The notes: generated by a model not told the origin, from the letters alone. A stretch of DNA of 64,000 nt from Pseudomonas azerbaijanoccidentalis (GCF_019145495.1 NZ_JAHSTU010000001.1:310001-374000), one strand, 5' to 3'; shown: positions 25,010-34,558, counted from the stretch's first letter. Numbers and translations: made by a program.

Positions 25010-28000
25010 ATGACCACCTCAACTTCCGTACACTCCAACGCCTTCAACTTCATGAGCTTCCTGCAAAGCGGCGTTGACCCGCGCACCGGGCAATACACGG
25101 TGTCAATCAGTTTGCCCGATGTCAAAACCAACGACCTGCGCGGGCCGGGCGTTCCCTTGGCCCTGAGCTTCAATCCGCTCAATACCCTGGACAGCGGTTT
25201 TGGCCGTGGGTGGAATCTGCAGCTGTCGCAATACACCCCGGGCAACCAGGTGTTGTCGCTCAGCAGTGGTGAAACTTTCAAGGTCACCGGACGCGACAGT
25301 GTCAGCGGTCAATTGACCATGAAAGAAAAGAAACTCGACAGCTTTCATTTCTACGAAGAGGGCGTCGACCAATTCCGGGTCGTGCACAAGTCCGGTCTGG
25401 TGGAGGTTCTGGGATTGATGGGCAGTGCACAGAACCGGGTGGCGTTGCCGGTGGAGATGTATGCACCCGAAGGGCACAAGGTCACACTCGGCTACGAGAT
25501 GTACAACAACGCCCCGATGCTGGCGTGGATCAAGGATGGCGCCGACAACATCCTGCTGACGATCAAGCGCGCAAGTGTATTCGTCGAGGTGTTGCTGCAG
25601 CCTTTTGGCGGCCCGGATGGGGGCCCGCTGGCGCGTTTCGTAATGACCCTGACAACTGCTGAAAGATATGTGAGCAAGATCAGCCTGCCCACTGACAACC
25701 TGGCTTCCTGGCGTTTTGATTACGAAATGGTTCTTGGTCACCTGTGCATCAAAAAGGTCGACACCCCCACCGGTGGCCGCGAAGAGGTCTTCTATGCGGA
25801 TGGTGGGCATAAGTTCCCCACCGGCAGCGGTCGCACGCCATTGCCCCGGGTTACCCGGCACCTCTCAACACCGGGCTTCAGCCAGCCGACGATTGATGTG
25901 CGTTACACCTACCCCCAGGACAAAAATTTCCTGGGGTACGGTCTTACCGTGTCTTGGGCCGATGACGGGCTCGATAACCTCTACAAGTACATCGGCTCCT
26001 ACGAGTACAGCAGCGTTGAGACGCTGTTCGTCAATGACCGACCGGCGCGCAGCATCGATCGCAAGTTCAACCAGTTCCATTTACTCACCAGCGAAACCAC
26101 GACGCAGAACAACAACGTGCAGACGGTCGACACTACGTACTACCTGTCGCCAAATGTCGCCTTCGAGCAGCAGCCCAATTACTGCCAGTTACCCAAGGAA
26201 AACAAGACCAGTTGGTCGCTGTTGAATAACCCGAACAAGCGCCGTAGCGAAACCGTCAGTTCTACCTATGACAACTTCGGCAACCTGTTGACCCAGACCC
26301 AGACCAATGGCGTGGTCGAAACCAGTCTCTGGTATCCCGCGGCCGGAGAAGAGGGTTTTTGCCCGCCCGACCCCGAAGGCTTCGTTCGACAGCTCAAGGA
26401 AAAAACCGTCACCCCGGCCGCATCGGCCGATGGCCAGGCTCCCACTTTGCGCACCCGTTTCACCTACAAATCCTTGCCAGCGCTGCCGAGCAGCAAACTG
26501 GGTAACTGGCTCACGGTCGAACATCAGATTCTGGCGCAGATGGCAGGCAGCAGCGCAACCGAGCTGGAACACACGGCATTTGAGCACGCCAATGAGCCGG
26601 TCAACGCATTCCTGCATGGCCGCGTCACGCGCCAGACGGTAACGATGAACGAAAAATCAACGATCACTGACTACGCCTACAGCAAACTCGACAGTCCCGC
26701 GTTCAAGGAAAGTGTGCTACAAACGGTGGAGACAGTCACAGGATTCGAACATCTCGCCGACCGAAAGAATGTGCAGAAAATCATCACCTTGCAGCACTCA
26801 TTGCTCAACGGCGAGCCACTGCTGAATCGCGATGACAACGATGTCGAAATCCGGTACGCCTACGATGCACTGCGGCGGGTTACTCGCGAGACTGTGGCAC
26901 CGGGTACTGACTTTGAGGCGTTTCGTGACTATGAATATGTCCTGTGTGCCAGTCACGGAGAGCAAGCCGAGCAACGGTTGTTTGACGTCAAGCAAGTGAA
27001 GACCATCACCCGGTTCGACGGGCTGAACCGGGCGATCTACGAAGAACGGGACGACGCGGATAACCCTGCGCCCGGGCGCCCGTTACGCCAGACCTACGCA
27101 GGAACGCACGATGCTTTTGGCAATCTGGTCAAGGAAACCGAGTTCGACTGGCTGGAAACAGAGGCCCTGGAACTGACCAGCGAATATGAATTCGACGACT
27201 GGGGACAGCAGCGTTGTGTCACCGGGCCTGACGGGGTGAAAACGTTCGAGGAAAACGATCCTATTGGTACTGAGGACTCCAAAGGTCCGATCCAGCGTAG
27301 TTGGCGGGAAGGGGCTGGGGTCAGTCCGCAGGTGAGTGGCGTCACCGAAACCTGGCTCAACCTGTTCGAGAAACCGACCCGCACCGAACGCTTTGATCGT
27401 GCCGGGCTGCGTGTCAGCTTGCAGCAATATTTTTATGACGGGTTGGGCCGCACTCACAAGGAAATCGTGGGCTTCGGTGAGACGCAGCGCGTGACGCTAT
27501 ATGGCTACGACGTCTTCGACCGGCTTATTGAAAATACACTGCCGGGTGAAGCCGTGGTGCGCCGCAGTTTTGCCCCGCACAGTCGCGAGGATTTACCAAC
27601 GTTAATCAGCGTCGACGACACCGTGCTCGGTGAGCAGACGTTTGACGGTTTGTCGCGGCGGATCGAGGCGATCACTGGCGGACGCATCCAGACATTCGAC
27701 TACAAGCCCGGACAAACGCAACCATGGAAGGTCACTACCCCTAACGGCGAAGTGATCGAGTACGACTATGTACCTCAACTAGGCGAAGAACCGGTGTTGC
27801 GGCGAATGCCTCAACAGGGCGCCGAGGGCTTGTTCGACGACTCCACGTACGTTTATGACCCGAAAAATGCGCGCCTGATCTCATGTCAGGAACAAGGCAT
27901 TACCTTGACACGGGACTATTACAGCACCGGGGAGCAAAAAAGCGAAAAACGCACAGTGGAAGATGTCGAGTACACCATGAGCTACAACTACAGCCGCCTC

Positions 28001-29743
28001 GGTCGCCTGCTGGGCTACACCGATGTGCTGCGTCAGCAACAGACATATCGATATGATACCAAGGGGCGGCTTGAGCAGACGCAATTGGGCACTACCGCAT
28101 CTGTGTTTACTTACGATTCCCTGGGTCGTACGGCAAGCATTACCACCACTGACAGCGCTGGTGGGCAACGGGTTGGCATTACGCTGCAGTACGATGAGTT
28201 TGATCGGGAAACCCTGCGCAGATTCGATCTCAACGGGGTCATTCAGGAACTGACCCAGGCCTACAACGATGTCGATGGCCTCGTCCAGCGAACCCTTAGG
28301 GAATGCGTTGTCGAGACTTACGGCAATGACCAGCGAACCCTTAAGGAGGACGATGGTTTGCTTCGCGACGAGACTTACGGGTATGACCCGCGAGGCCGGC
28401 TGATCAGCTACAACTGTACGGGGCCCCAGTTGCCCGTTGACCCCTATAACAAAACCATCATCAGACAGACTTTTTCTTTCAGCGCACTGGACAACTTGCG
28501 CACTGTTATTACCACGTTTGAGGGTGGCAGCAACCGCGCGATTTATACCTACGACGCGGTTGATCCGACGCAACTGATCAAGGTAATCAACAACCATCCG
28601 GATTACCCAAGTGAAATCCTGCTGAAGTACAACAAGAACGGCCACCTGATCCTCGATGAAGCCAGTCGTACCCTCGACTACGATCCATTGGGCCGCTTGA
28701 GCAGAGTCAGTGGCCCATCGGGCGGCGCGCCCCGTAGCTACAGCTATACCCCGGTAGACACCCTGGCTGGTATGAACGAAGAGAGCGGCCAGGAGCAACG
28801 CTTCTATCAGGGCGATCAATTGGCCAACCAGATCAAGGGCGCCGACAGCAGCACGTTCATCCGCGGTGACGAGGTGGTGCTCGCAGAGCTCAAGGCCGGT
28901 GGCGACCCAAAGTCGTTGATGCTGGCCACTGATCATAAGAACAGTGTGTTCAGCGAGGTCGGCAAGACAGGGCGCAACGATGTTGCTTATTCGGCGTATG
29001 GACATCGTGCGCAGGACGCCTCGGTGAGTAGTTCGCTGGGGTATAACGGCGAGCGACGCGAAGAGCAGACCGGGTGGTATTTGTTGGGGAATGGGTATCG
29101 GGCGTTTAATCCGGTATTGATGCGGTTTAATAGTCCTGATAGTTGGAGTCCGTTTGGTGAGGGGGGGATGAATGGATATATGTATTGCGGTGGGGATTCA
29201 ATCAACAATACAGACCCATCCGGGCATGCCTTTGGGGGGTCGTTATTTAATATATTCCGAGCTACCACGGAGTCTAGAGGTGCGTCACGTATTCCCGGGT
29301 TCTTAAAAAAAGGATCAGAAAAACCTAAGACGCTGCATGTAATTACTAACAAGAAATTAGACAGGTTGGACAAGGCTGTTGCTGTATATAAGGCTGATGC
29401 TAATGACGCAAAAACAAGAGCTGATCAACAATTTTCGGGCGGTAACTACAATAGTTATATAAATGATAAAAGTATTCCTTTGGTCGCAAAATATATAGAT
29501 AAGAAAGCGAAGTACGAAGGTGCGGAAAGAGCGTATGAATATGCCGGGCGACACATTGGTAAAGCAGGTATTACTAGCGACAGTAAAAAAATAATAAAAC
29601 AAAAGGCTCAAGAATATGACGCGCGGCTTGCCGAGATTGAAAAGGCAAGGCGAAAAGTCTGGCGTCGTGAAGCGGAGCGCCTTCATGTACAGAAAGTGCA
29701 ATCGGAGGTTCGAGAAGGGAATAGAGACAGGTTTGAATATTAG
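25010..29743 (+). CDS. Rhs-repeat toxin-like protein 2
   Basis: The start at 25010 (MTTSTSVHSNAFNFMSFLQS) aligns with the start of rhs1. The product is 1577 residues. N-terminal SpvB/TcC-like region, YD repeats (YDGLGRTHKE, YDPRGRLISYN) and the Rhs core (GNGYRAFNPVLMRF, SPFGEGGMNGYMYCGG) are present, ending with the processing motif TDPSGH at residue 1406. The 171-residue tip (29228-29740) is Lys/Arg/Glu-rich, probably helical, and unrelated to the rhs1 tip. Its DNA is visibly richer in A and T than the core, a common sign of tip exchange. I recognise no nuclease or ADP-ribosyltransferase motif. No immunity-sized ORF lies between the stop and the terminator at 29784. No export signal or T6SS marker is attached. 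Confidence 0.85.
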   Translation: MTTSTSVHSNAFNFMSFLQSGVDPRTGQYTVSISLPDVKTNDLRGPGVPLALSFNPLNTLDSGFGRGWNLQLSQYTPGNQVLSLSSGETFKVTGRDSVSGQLTMKEKKLDSFHFYEEGVDQFRVVHKSGLVEVLGLMGSAQNRVALPVEMYAPEGHKVTLGYEMYNNAPMLAWIKDGADNILLTIKRASVFVEVLLQPFGGPDGGPLARFVMTLTTAERYVSKISLPTDNLASWRFDYEMVLGHLCIKKVDTPTGGREEVFYADGGHKFPTGSGRTPLPRVTRHLSTPGFSQPTIDVRYTYPQDKNFLGYGLTVSWADDGLDNLYKYIGSYEYSSVETLFVNDRPARSIDRKFNQFHLLTSETTTQNNNVQTVDTTYYLSPNVAFEQQPNYCQLPKENKTSWSLLNNPNKRRSETVSSTYDNFGNLLTQTQTNGVVETSLWYPAAGEEGFCPPDPEGFVRQLKEKTVTPAASADGQAPTLRTRFTYKSLPALPSSKLGNWLTVEHQILAQMAGSSATELEHTAFEHANEPVNAFLHGRVTRQTVTMNEKSTITDYAYSKLDSPAFKESVLQTVETVTGFEHLADRKNVQKIITLQHSLLNGEPLLNRDDNDVEIRYAYDALRRVTRETVAPGTDFEAFRDYEYVLCASHGEQAEQRLFDVKQVKTITRFDGLNRAIYEERDDADNPAPGRPLRQTYAGTHDAFGNLVKETEFDWLETEALELTSEYEFDDWGQQRCVTGPDGVKTFEENDPIGTEDSKGPIQRSWREGAGVSPQVSGVTETWLNLFEKPTRTERFDRAGLRVSLQQYFYDGLGRTHKEIVGFGETQRVTLYGYDVFDRLIENTLPGEAVVRRSFAPHSREDLPTLISVDDTVLGEQTFDGLSRRIEAITGGRIQTFDYKPGQTQPWKVTTPNGEVIEYDYVPQLGEEPVLRRMPQQGAEGLFDDSTYVYDPKNARLISCQEQGITLTRDYYSTGEQKSEKRTVEDVEYTMSYNYSRLGRLLGYTDVLRQQQTYRYDTKGRLEQTQLGTTASVFTYDSLGRTASITTTDSAGGQRVGITLQYDEFDRETLRRFDLNGVIQELTQAYNDVDGLVQRTLRECVVETYGNDQRTLKEDDGLLRDETYGYDPRGRLISYNCTGPQLPVDPYNKTIIRQTFSFSALDNLRTVITTFEGGSNRAIYTYDAVDPTQLIKVINNHPDYPSEILLKYNKNGHLILDEASRTLDYDPLGRLSRVSGPSGGAPRSYSYTPVDTLAGMNEESGQEQRFYQGDQLANQIKGADSSTFIRGDEVVLAELKAGGDPKSLMLATDHKNSVFSEVGKTGRNDVAYSAYGHRAQDASVSSSLGYNGERREEQTGWYLLGNGYRAFNPVLMRFNSPDSWSPFGEGGMNGYMYCGGDSINNTDPSGHAFGGSLFNIFRATTESRGASRIPGFLKKGSEKPKTLHVITNKKLDRLDKAVAVYKADANDAKTRADQQFSGGNYNSYINDKSIPLVAKYIDKKAKYEGAERAYEYAGRHIGKAGITSDSKKIIKQKAQEYDARLAEIEKARRKVWRREAERLHVQKVQSEVREGNRDRFEY

Positions 29744-29783
29744 GGAGGATCATTCGCGGCTAATCCTCAGTCTTATTTAATTC

Positions 29784-29825
29784 ACCGTCATGGTCAGTAT
29801 CCATTGTTGTCCATGACGGTTTTTT
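29784..29825 (+). terminator. Rho-independent terminator after rhs2
   Basis: ACCGTCATGG (29784-29793) pairs perfectly with CCATGACGGT (29811-29820) and is followed by TTTTT. It closes the operon beginning at 15175 and separates it from the minus-strand LuxR gene. Confidence 0.85.
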
Positions 29826-29870
29826 AGAGTACGTGGTTTTCCGGCATCCCAATCTCGTATTAACCTATTT

Positions 29871-30167
29871 TCAATGCATCTGAATCAACCCCAACTCCAA
29901 AGCCATCATCACTGCCGCCCACCTCGAACTGACCCCAAACTTGCGCCGGATATTGCTGAAGTGATAATTCACCCCGGCCTCGGTGCAATTGAAAATCCGG
30001 CTGATTTCCCATGAGGATTTACCTTTGGCACTCCATAACAGCGCTTCTTTCTCTCGGGTGGTCAGTGCAATTTGGAGTGGCTGTTGAGCAGAATCAGACT
30101 GGAGAGTGTGGGCTCGAGCGAGGATCGGGGTCTGGTGGTTCATGGCAGGCATTCCCATTTCAATCAA
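29871..30167 (-). CDS. LuxR-type regulator consisting only of the DNA-binding domain
   Basis: The 98-residue protein contains a complete LuxR C-terminal helix-turn-helix (residues about 34-98): [20 protein letters not shown], then [20 protein letters not shown] and a final RAAVMMA-like segment [13 protein letters not shown]. This pattern is that of the quorum-sensing type of LuxR. The 30 residues before it carry no autoinducer-binding or receiver domain. Several in-frame ATGs lie near the start (30167, 30158, 30152, 30143), so the N-terminus is uncertain. It converges with rhs2 at the end of the accessory cluster, whose promoters carry lux-box-like sites. It is thus the best local candidate for their activator, which is inference from position and domain type. 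Confidence 0.8.
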   Translation of the reverse strand: MIEMGMPAMNHQTPILARAHTLQSDSAQQPLQIALTTREKEALLWSAKGKSSWEISRIFNCTEAGVNYHFSNIRRKFGVSSRWAAVMMALELGLIQMH

Positions 30168-30341
30168 TGAGGTGGGCGGCGGTTCCTTCCTGAGACGGCT
30201 TGGTTCCAGCGTCCAGCGTGAAGATTCAGCCCCGTTATAGCGTGGTTACCGCGCCATGAAACCTGTAAGAACTACCAGTTTTGCGTCCCCATTCGTCGTT
30301 TTTTTGCTTGGCTCATGCGACCTCCACAGAGATTACGTAAC

Positions 30342-30370
30342 TGTGGGAGCTAGCCTGCTAGCGATGGCTG
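30342..30370. repeat. Single REP element
   Basis: TGTGGGAGCTAGCCTGCTAG followed by CGATGGC is one copy of the second REP family of this genome. It lies between the start of the LuxR gene and the end of kguD. The rest of 30168-30390 shows no gene. Confidence 0.7.
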
Positions 30371-30390
30371 CCAGCAGGGCAACGACAGCC

Positions 30391-31368
30391 TCAAGCCTTC
30401 CACGCCCCGGCATTCACCAAATTCACCGGCCGCTCACCCGCCAGCGCCGCCAGCAGATTGTCCACCGCACATTTGGCCATGGCCTCCCGCGTTTCATGGG
30501 TCGCAGAGCCCATATGCGGTGTCGCCACCACGTTATTCAACTGCAATAACGGCGAATCAAGGTTCAACGGCTCGCGCTCGAACACATCCAACCCCGCCGC
30601 GCGAATCTGCCCCGTACGCAAGGCCTCGATCAACGCCGCTTCATCGACAACCTTGCCCCGCGAAATGTTGATGAAGATGCTTTCGGGCCGCATCAACGCA
30701 AATTCCGTGGCACCCATCAACCCTTCGGTTTCAGCGGTCAGCGGCAGCGTCAGGCAAATGAAATCGGCCTGCTGCAACAGTTCGGTCAGGCTGCGGTATT
30801 GCGCATTGAAACGCTGTTCCACCGCCGGTTTCGGCGAGTGGCTGTGATAGATCACAGGCATTCCAAAACCGAAGTGCCCGCGTTGGGCTAGCGCTTCGCC
30901 GATGCGGCCCATGCCGATGATGCCCAGGGTTTTTCCGTGCACATCGGTGCCGAAATGCGCAGGGCCGATGTTACGGGTCCACTTGCCTTCGCGAATCATG
31001 CTGGCCAGCTCCACCACACGCCGGGCCGTGGCCAGGATCAGAGCAAAACCAGTGTCTGCAGTGGTTTCGGTAAGCACGTCCGGCGTGTTGCTCAGCAAGA
31101 TGCGCCGCTCGGTGAGGTAGTCGATGTCGTAGTTGTCGACGCCCACCGAGACGCTGGCGACGGCTTCGAGGTCGGGCGCCAGATCGAGCAGGTCAGCATC
31201 GAGTTTCAGGCTGGCGCCGAGCAGACCGTGGGCACGGGGCAGGGCGTCGCGCAGTTTGCCGAGGCCTTCGGCATCGAGGCTGTCGATCAACGTTACTTCG
31301 GTGTGTTCATGCAAGCGAGCCATGAGCAGCGGCGAGAGTTTCTTGTACAGGACGACCTGCTTTTTCAT
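30391..31368 (-). CDS. kguD: 2-ketogluconate-6-phosphate reductase (D-2-hydroxyacid dehydrogenase)
   Basis: The 325-residue enzyme is a D-isomer-specific 2-hydroxyacid dehydrogenase. The NAD(P)-binding motif GMGRIG follows TLGIIG around residues 148-157. Catalytic residues are expected in NISRGKVVDEAALIEAL (Arg), in FEREPL (Glu) and in TPHMGSATHETR (His). By family alone it could be a glyoxylate/hydroxypyruvate reductase. Its place as the last gene of kguE-kguK-kguT-kguD, regulated by ptxS, marks it as the reductase that turns 2-keto-6-phosphogluconate into 6-phosphogluconate. It lies 21 nt downstream of kguT. Confidence 0.85.
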   Translation of the reverse strand: MKKQVVLYKKLSPLLMARLHEHTEVTLIDSLDAEGLGKLRDALPRAHGLLGASLKLDADLLDLAPDLEAVASVSVGVDNYDIDYLTERRILLSNTPDVLTETTADTGFALILATARRVVELASMIREGKWTRNIGPAHFGTDVHGKTLGIIGMGRIGEALAQRGHFGFGMPVIYHSHSPKPAVEQRFNAQYRSLTELLQQADFICLTLPLTAETEGLMGATEFALMRPESIFINISRGKVVDEAALIEALRTGQIRAAGLDVFEREPLNLDSPLLQLNNVVATPHMGSATHETREAMAKCAVDNLLAALAGERPVNLVNAGAWKA

Positions 31369-31389
31369 CGGTTTGATCTCAACTTCAAT

Positions 31390-32682
31390 TCAGGAATGAG
31401 CCGTGAGGGGACGCGCTACCGTGGGCCGCTCCCGGTCGCTGGCGCCGGGTTTGAGGAACACCGTGAGCACCACTGAGAGCATCAACGCGCCACTCATCAA
31501 CAAGTACGAGGCGCCCGGCGAGCCGGTGGAGCTGTTCAGGTAACCGACCAGGTAAGAGCCGCCGAACGAACCGAGCGCGCCCATGCTGTTGATCAGCGCC
31601 ATGGCGCCACCCGCGACGTTGGCCGGGAGGATTTCCGGGATGATCGCGAAGAACGGTCCGTACGGCGCGTACATGCAGGCCCCGGCAATCACCAGCAGGG
31701 TGTAGGACCACCAGAAATGTTCGGCACCCAACGCGTAGGATCCGTAGAACGCAAACGAGGCGATGAGCAGCGGTGGCCAAACGAAGCGTTTGCGCTTTTG
31801 CAGCTTGTCCGAGCCCCAGGACACCAGCAGCATGCCGATCACCGCCGCCAGGTAAGGCAGCGCCGACAGCCAACCGGCCTCGACCATGTCCATTTGTGCA
31901 CCGGCCTTGAGGATCGACGGCAGCCACAATACGAAGCCGTACACGCCGATGCTCCAGCAGAAAAACTGCATGGCCAGGATGATCACTTTTGGCGAGCGGA
32001 ACGCTTCGGCGTAATTTTTTACCGCTTTGATGCCGACCTGTTCGGCGGCCAGGGCGCTTTCCAGGTCTTGCTTTTCCTGGTCGTTGAGCCATTTGGCCTG
32101 GGACGGACGATCATCGGCCAGACGCCACCAGATGAACGCCCAGAGCACCGCCGGCAAACCTTCGATGATGAACATCCAGCGCCAGCTGTAGTGCTGCACC
32201 AGATACCCCGAGACCACCGACATCCAGAGCATGGTCACCGGGTTGCCGAGGATCAGGAAGGTGTTGGCCCGCGAGCGTTCGGCACGGGTGAACCAGTGGC
32301 ACAGGTAAATCAGCATCGCCGGCATCACCGCGGCTTCGACCACGCCGAGCATGAAGCGAATGACGATCAGCCAGTAAGCGTTGGAGACGATCCCGGTCAA
32401 CGTCGCCAGACTGCCCCAGAGGATCAGGCTGACGAAGATCAGTTTCTTCACGCTGTTTTTCTGCGCGTAGATCGCCCCCGGCACCTGGAAGAAAAAGTAG
32501 CCGAGGAAGAACAGTGCACCGAGCATCGACGACAGGCCTGGTGTGATCATCAGGTCGGCGGCCATCCCGGAGGCCGCGGCGAAGCCGTAGTTGGCGCGGT
32601 CCAGATACGCCAGGCTGTATGTGATGAACACAATCGGCATGATGTACCACCAGCGGCGGGTGGCGAGCGTTGCGGTTTTCAT
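31390..32682 (-). CDS. kguT: 2-ketogluconate transporter, MFS
   Basis: The 430-residue protein has about 12 predicted membrane helices and belongs to the anion:cation symporter (ACS) branch of the major facilitator superfamily, close to phthalate and glucarate permeases. It starts MKTATLATRRWWYIMPIVFI and contains YLDRANYGFA in helix 1, characteristic of this branch. The central loop (residues about 195-225) is charged. Its gene lies between kguK and kguD, matching the P. aeruginosa order, so it should import 2-ketogluconate formed in the periplasm. Expression is probably repressed by PtxS through the operator in front of kguE. Confidence 0.87.
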   Translation of the reverse strand: MKTATLATRRWWYIMPIVFITYSLAYLDRANYGFAAASGMAADLMITPGLSSMLGALFFLGYFFFQVPGAIYAQKNSVKKLIFVSLILWGSLATLTGIVSNAYWLIVIRFMLGVVEAAVMPAMLIYLCHWFTRAERSRANTFLILGNPVTMLWMSVVSGYLVQHYSWRWMFIIEGLPAVLWAFIWWRLADDRPSQAKWLNDQEKQDLESALAAEQVGIKAVKNYAEAFRSPKVIILAMQFFCWSIGVYGFVLWLPSILKAGAQMDMVEAGWLSALPYLAAVIGMLLVSWGSDKLQKRKRFVWPPLLIASFAFYGSYALGAEHFWWSYTLLVIAGACMYAPYGPFFAIIPEILPANVAGGAMALINSMGALGSFGGSYLVGYLNSSTGSPGASYLLMSGALMLSVVLTVFLKPGASDRERPTVARPLTAHS

Positions 32683-32728
32683 GGGTGATGCTCCTGAGCT
32701 TGTTGTTTTTGTCGCAGCAGGTAACGGT

Positions 32729-33769
32729 TTAAATCTTCAGTGACTGTGCTGGCCCCATCGCGGGCAAGCCCGCTCCCACAGGTTTTGTGTTTAGACTCAA
32801 TCTTGTGGGAGCGGGCTTGCCCGCGATGGCGGCCTCAAACTCAACGGACATTTCGGACCGGGTCGGCAATCCCTCCATGTCCCCGCGACTCTGCACCGCC
32901 CGGCTACCAATCCAGTTGGCCCGATGTACGGCATCGGCAAAGCTGTGGTTTTCCAAAAGGGCGCTGATCATCCCGACGGCGAAACCATCACCGGCTCCGA
33001 CCGTATCGACCACCGTTGCAACCGGTACGCCAGCGACAAAACCGGCATCCAGGTGCGTGCGGTAATAGGCACCGTGCGGCCCCAGTTTGATCGCCACGGC
33101 TTCGGCACCCTGGTCGAGGTAGAACGCGGCAATATCGGCCGGGTCTTCAAAGCCGGTGAGCAAACGGCCTTCGCTCAGTCCCGGCAGCACCCAATGGGCG
33201 AGGGCGGCGAGGCCGTTGATTTCGCTGATCATCTGCCGTTCGCTGGCCCACAGGCTTGGGCGCAGATTGGGATCAAACGAAACGCTGCGCCCGGCCTCAC
33301 GCATGCGCGTCATTAATTCGAACGACATCTGCCGCGCCGTTTCCGACAGCGCCGGTGGGATGCCAGTGGCGTGCAGGTGCCGCGCCTTGAGCAACTCGGG
33401 CACGATTGAATGCGGCGACAGATGGCTGGCCGCCGAGCCACGGCGGAAGTATTCGACCACGGGATCGCTGCCGTCATCGGTGCGCGACTTGAGTTGGAAA
33501 CCGGTGGGATGCGCGGCGTCGATGTCGACATGGCGGCAATTCAGGCCTTCTTTTTCCAAGGTGTCGATCACGAAGCGGCCCAGTGAATCGGCACCGACCC
33601 GGCTCAACCACGCCACGTTGAAACCGAGTCGCGACAAGCCGATGGCGACGTTGCTGTCGGCGCCCGCGATACGCTTGTGAAAAGCGCCGACACTGGCCAG
33701 TTCCCCGGCCTGCTCGGCGACGAACATCGCCATGGTTTCGCCGAATGAAAGGATATCGATCTCAGACAT
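32729..33769 (-). CDS. kguK: 2-ketogluconate kinase (PfkB family) with a REP-encoded C-terminus
   Basis: The 346-residue PfkB/ribokinase-family sugar kinase phosphorylates 2-ketogluconate at C6. Signatures are [15 protein letters not shown] at the N-terminus, GGADSN-like [15 protein letters not shown] near 36-50, and the catalytic [13 protein letters not shown] near residue 260. The ATG overlaps the end of kguE by 8 nt. The family normally ends soon after this point of the fold. Here the frame continues through a complete REP doublet at 32756-32829, so roughly the last 30 residues ([22 protein letters not shown]) are encoded by repeat DNA. This tail is probably functionally neutral. Confidence 0.87.
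   Translation of the reverse strand: MSEIDILSFGETMAMFVAEQAGELASVGAFHKRIAGADSNVAIGLSRLGFNVAWLSRVGADSLGRFVIDTLEKEGLNCRHVDIDAAHPTGFQLKSRTDDGSDPVVEYFRRGSAASHLSPHSIVPELLKARHLHATGIPPALSETARQMSFELMTRMREAGRSVSFDPNLRPSLWASERQMISEINGLAALAHWVLPGLSEGRLLTGFEDPADIAAFYLDQGAEAVAIKLGPHGAYYRTHLDAGFVAGVPVATVVDTVGAGDGFAVGMISALLENHSFADAVHRANWIGSRAVQSRGDMEGLPTRSEMSVEFEAAIAGKPAPTRLSLNTKPVGAGLPAMGPAQSLKI
32756..32829. repeat. REP doublet inside the 3' end of kguK
   Basis: CCATCGCGGGCAAGCCCGCT extended by CCCACA pairs with the mirrored copy at 32804-32829. The element is in the coding frame of kguK instead of the space between kguK and kguT. Confidence 0.9.
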
Positions 33770-34544
33770 GCTCGCGCTCCAGTTGCGATTGGCCCAAGTG
33801 GGCGAGGGCGGCGACGTGTTCGGTGGTTAGTTGCACCAGGTCTTCGCCTTGTAATGGATATTCCGCAGCCCGCATAACGCCTTGGGCCATGTGCCGCAGT
33901 AAGTGTTCCCACTGTTGCAGGTCGCTGGCGGCGGGCGGGATGGCGACCAGTTTGCCGTCGGCTCGGCGCTGTACCGCTTTGCAGTGCACATAGCCGACAT
34001 GTCGCCCGAGCAACCGTGCGGCGCTGGCGGCGGATTGGTCTTGCCATTGCCAGTTGCCGATATCGAAGGTCATTTTGATCGGCAGATGGTGTTGCTCGAC
34101 TTCAGCGAAGAAACGCTGGAACGGTTCGATGCGACCGCCGTGCAGGGTTTGGTCGTTCTCCACCAGCAATTGCACCGCGCTCTCGCCCAGCATTCGGGCG
34201 AGGCTTTGCAAGTCGCTGTTGTCAGTGAAATAGCCCAGCGACACTTTCAGCCATTTGGCGCCGAACATCTGCGCGCGTTGCAGCGCGGTGATCAGTTCAG
34301 GATTGGGTTTGGACTGACCGGCCAGCCACAACTCCATCGGTGAGGAGTAAACGCTCTCCAGCCCCTCGGCCTGAGTCGCGTCGGCCAGGTGCTCGGGATT
34401 CTCGAAGGTCAGCAGCTCTTCACGCCATTCGATGCGAGTCGCGCCGGCGGCAGCCAGTACCGCGATGAAACTGCCCTGGCCACGTTGGCGGACCAGATCG
34501 GCACCATAGCTGGAAAGGCTGATGGAAACGGCGGGTTTGTTCAT
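33762..34544 (-). CDS. kguE: KguE, sugar-phosphate isomerase/epimerase-like protein
   Basis: The 260-residue protein is a TIM-barrel of the xylose isomerase/AP endonuclease 2 superfamily. Supporting segments are [11 protein letters not shown] (metal-binding Glu) near residue 140, [11 protein letters not shown] near 175 and VGYVHCKAV near 195. KguE is the first gene of the 2-ketogluconate operon in Pseudomonas; its exact reaction is not established. The ATG at 34544 was chosen because AGAGGTAG stands just upstream; a longer frame from 34583 would place the start before the operator. The PtxS operator lies 14 nt before this ATG. Confidence 0.85.
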   Translation of the reverse strand: MNKPAVSISLSSYGADLVRQRGQGSFIAVLAAAGATRIEWREELLTFENPEHLADATQAEGLESVYSSPMELWLAGQSKPNPELITALQRAQMFGAKWLKVSLGYFTDNSDLQSLARMLGESAVQLLVENDQTLHGGRIEPFQRFFAEVEQHHLPIKMTFDIGNWQWQDQSAASAARLLGRHVGYVHCKAVQRRADGKLVAIPPAASDLQQWEHLLRHMAQGVMRAAEYPLQGEDLVQLTTEHVAALAHLGQSQLEREHV

Positions 34545-34558
34545 TGTTTTTCTACCTC

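Noticed and set aside
9823..29743. Assigning the Rhs proteins to a type VI secretion system
   Set aside because: No PAAR, VgrG, Hcp, EagR chaperone or immunity gene is present near either rhs gene.
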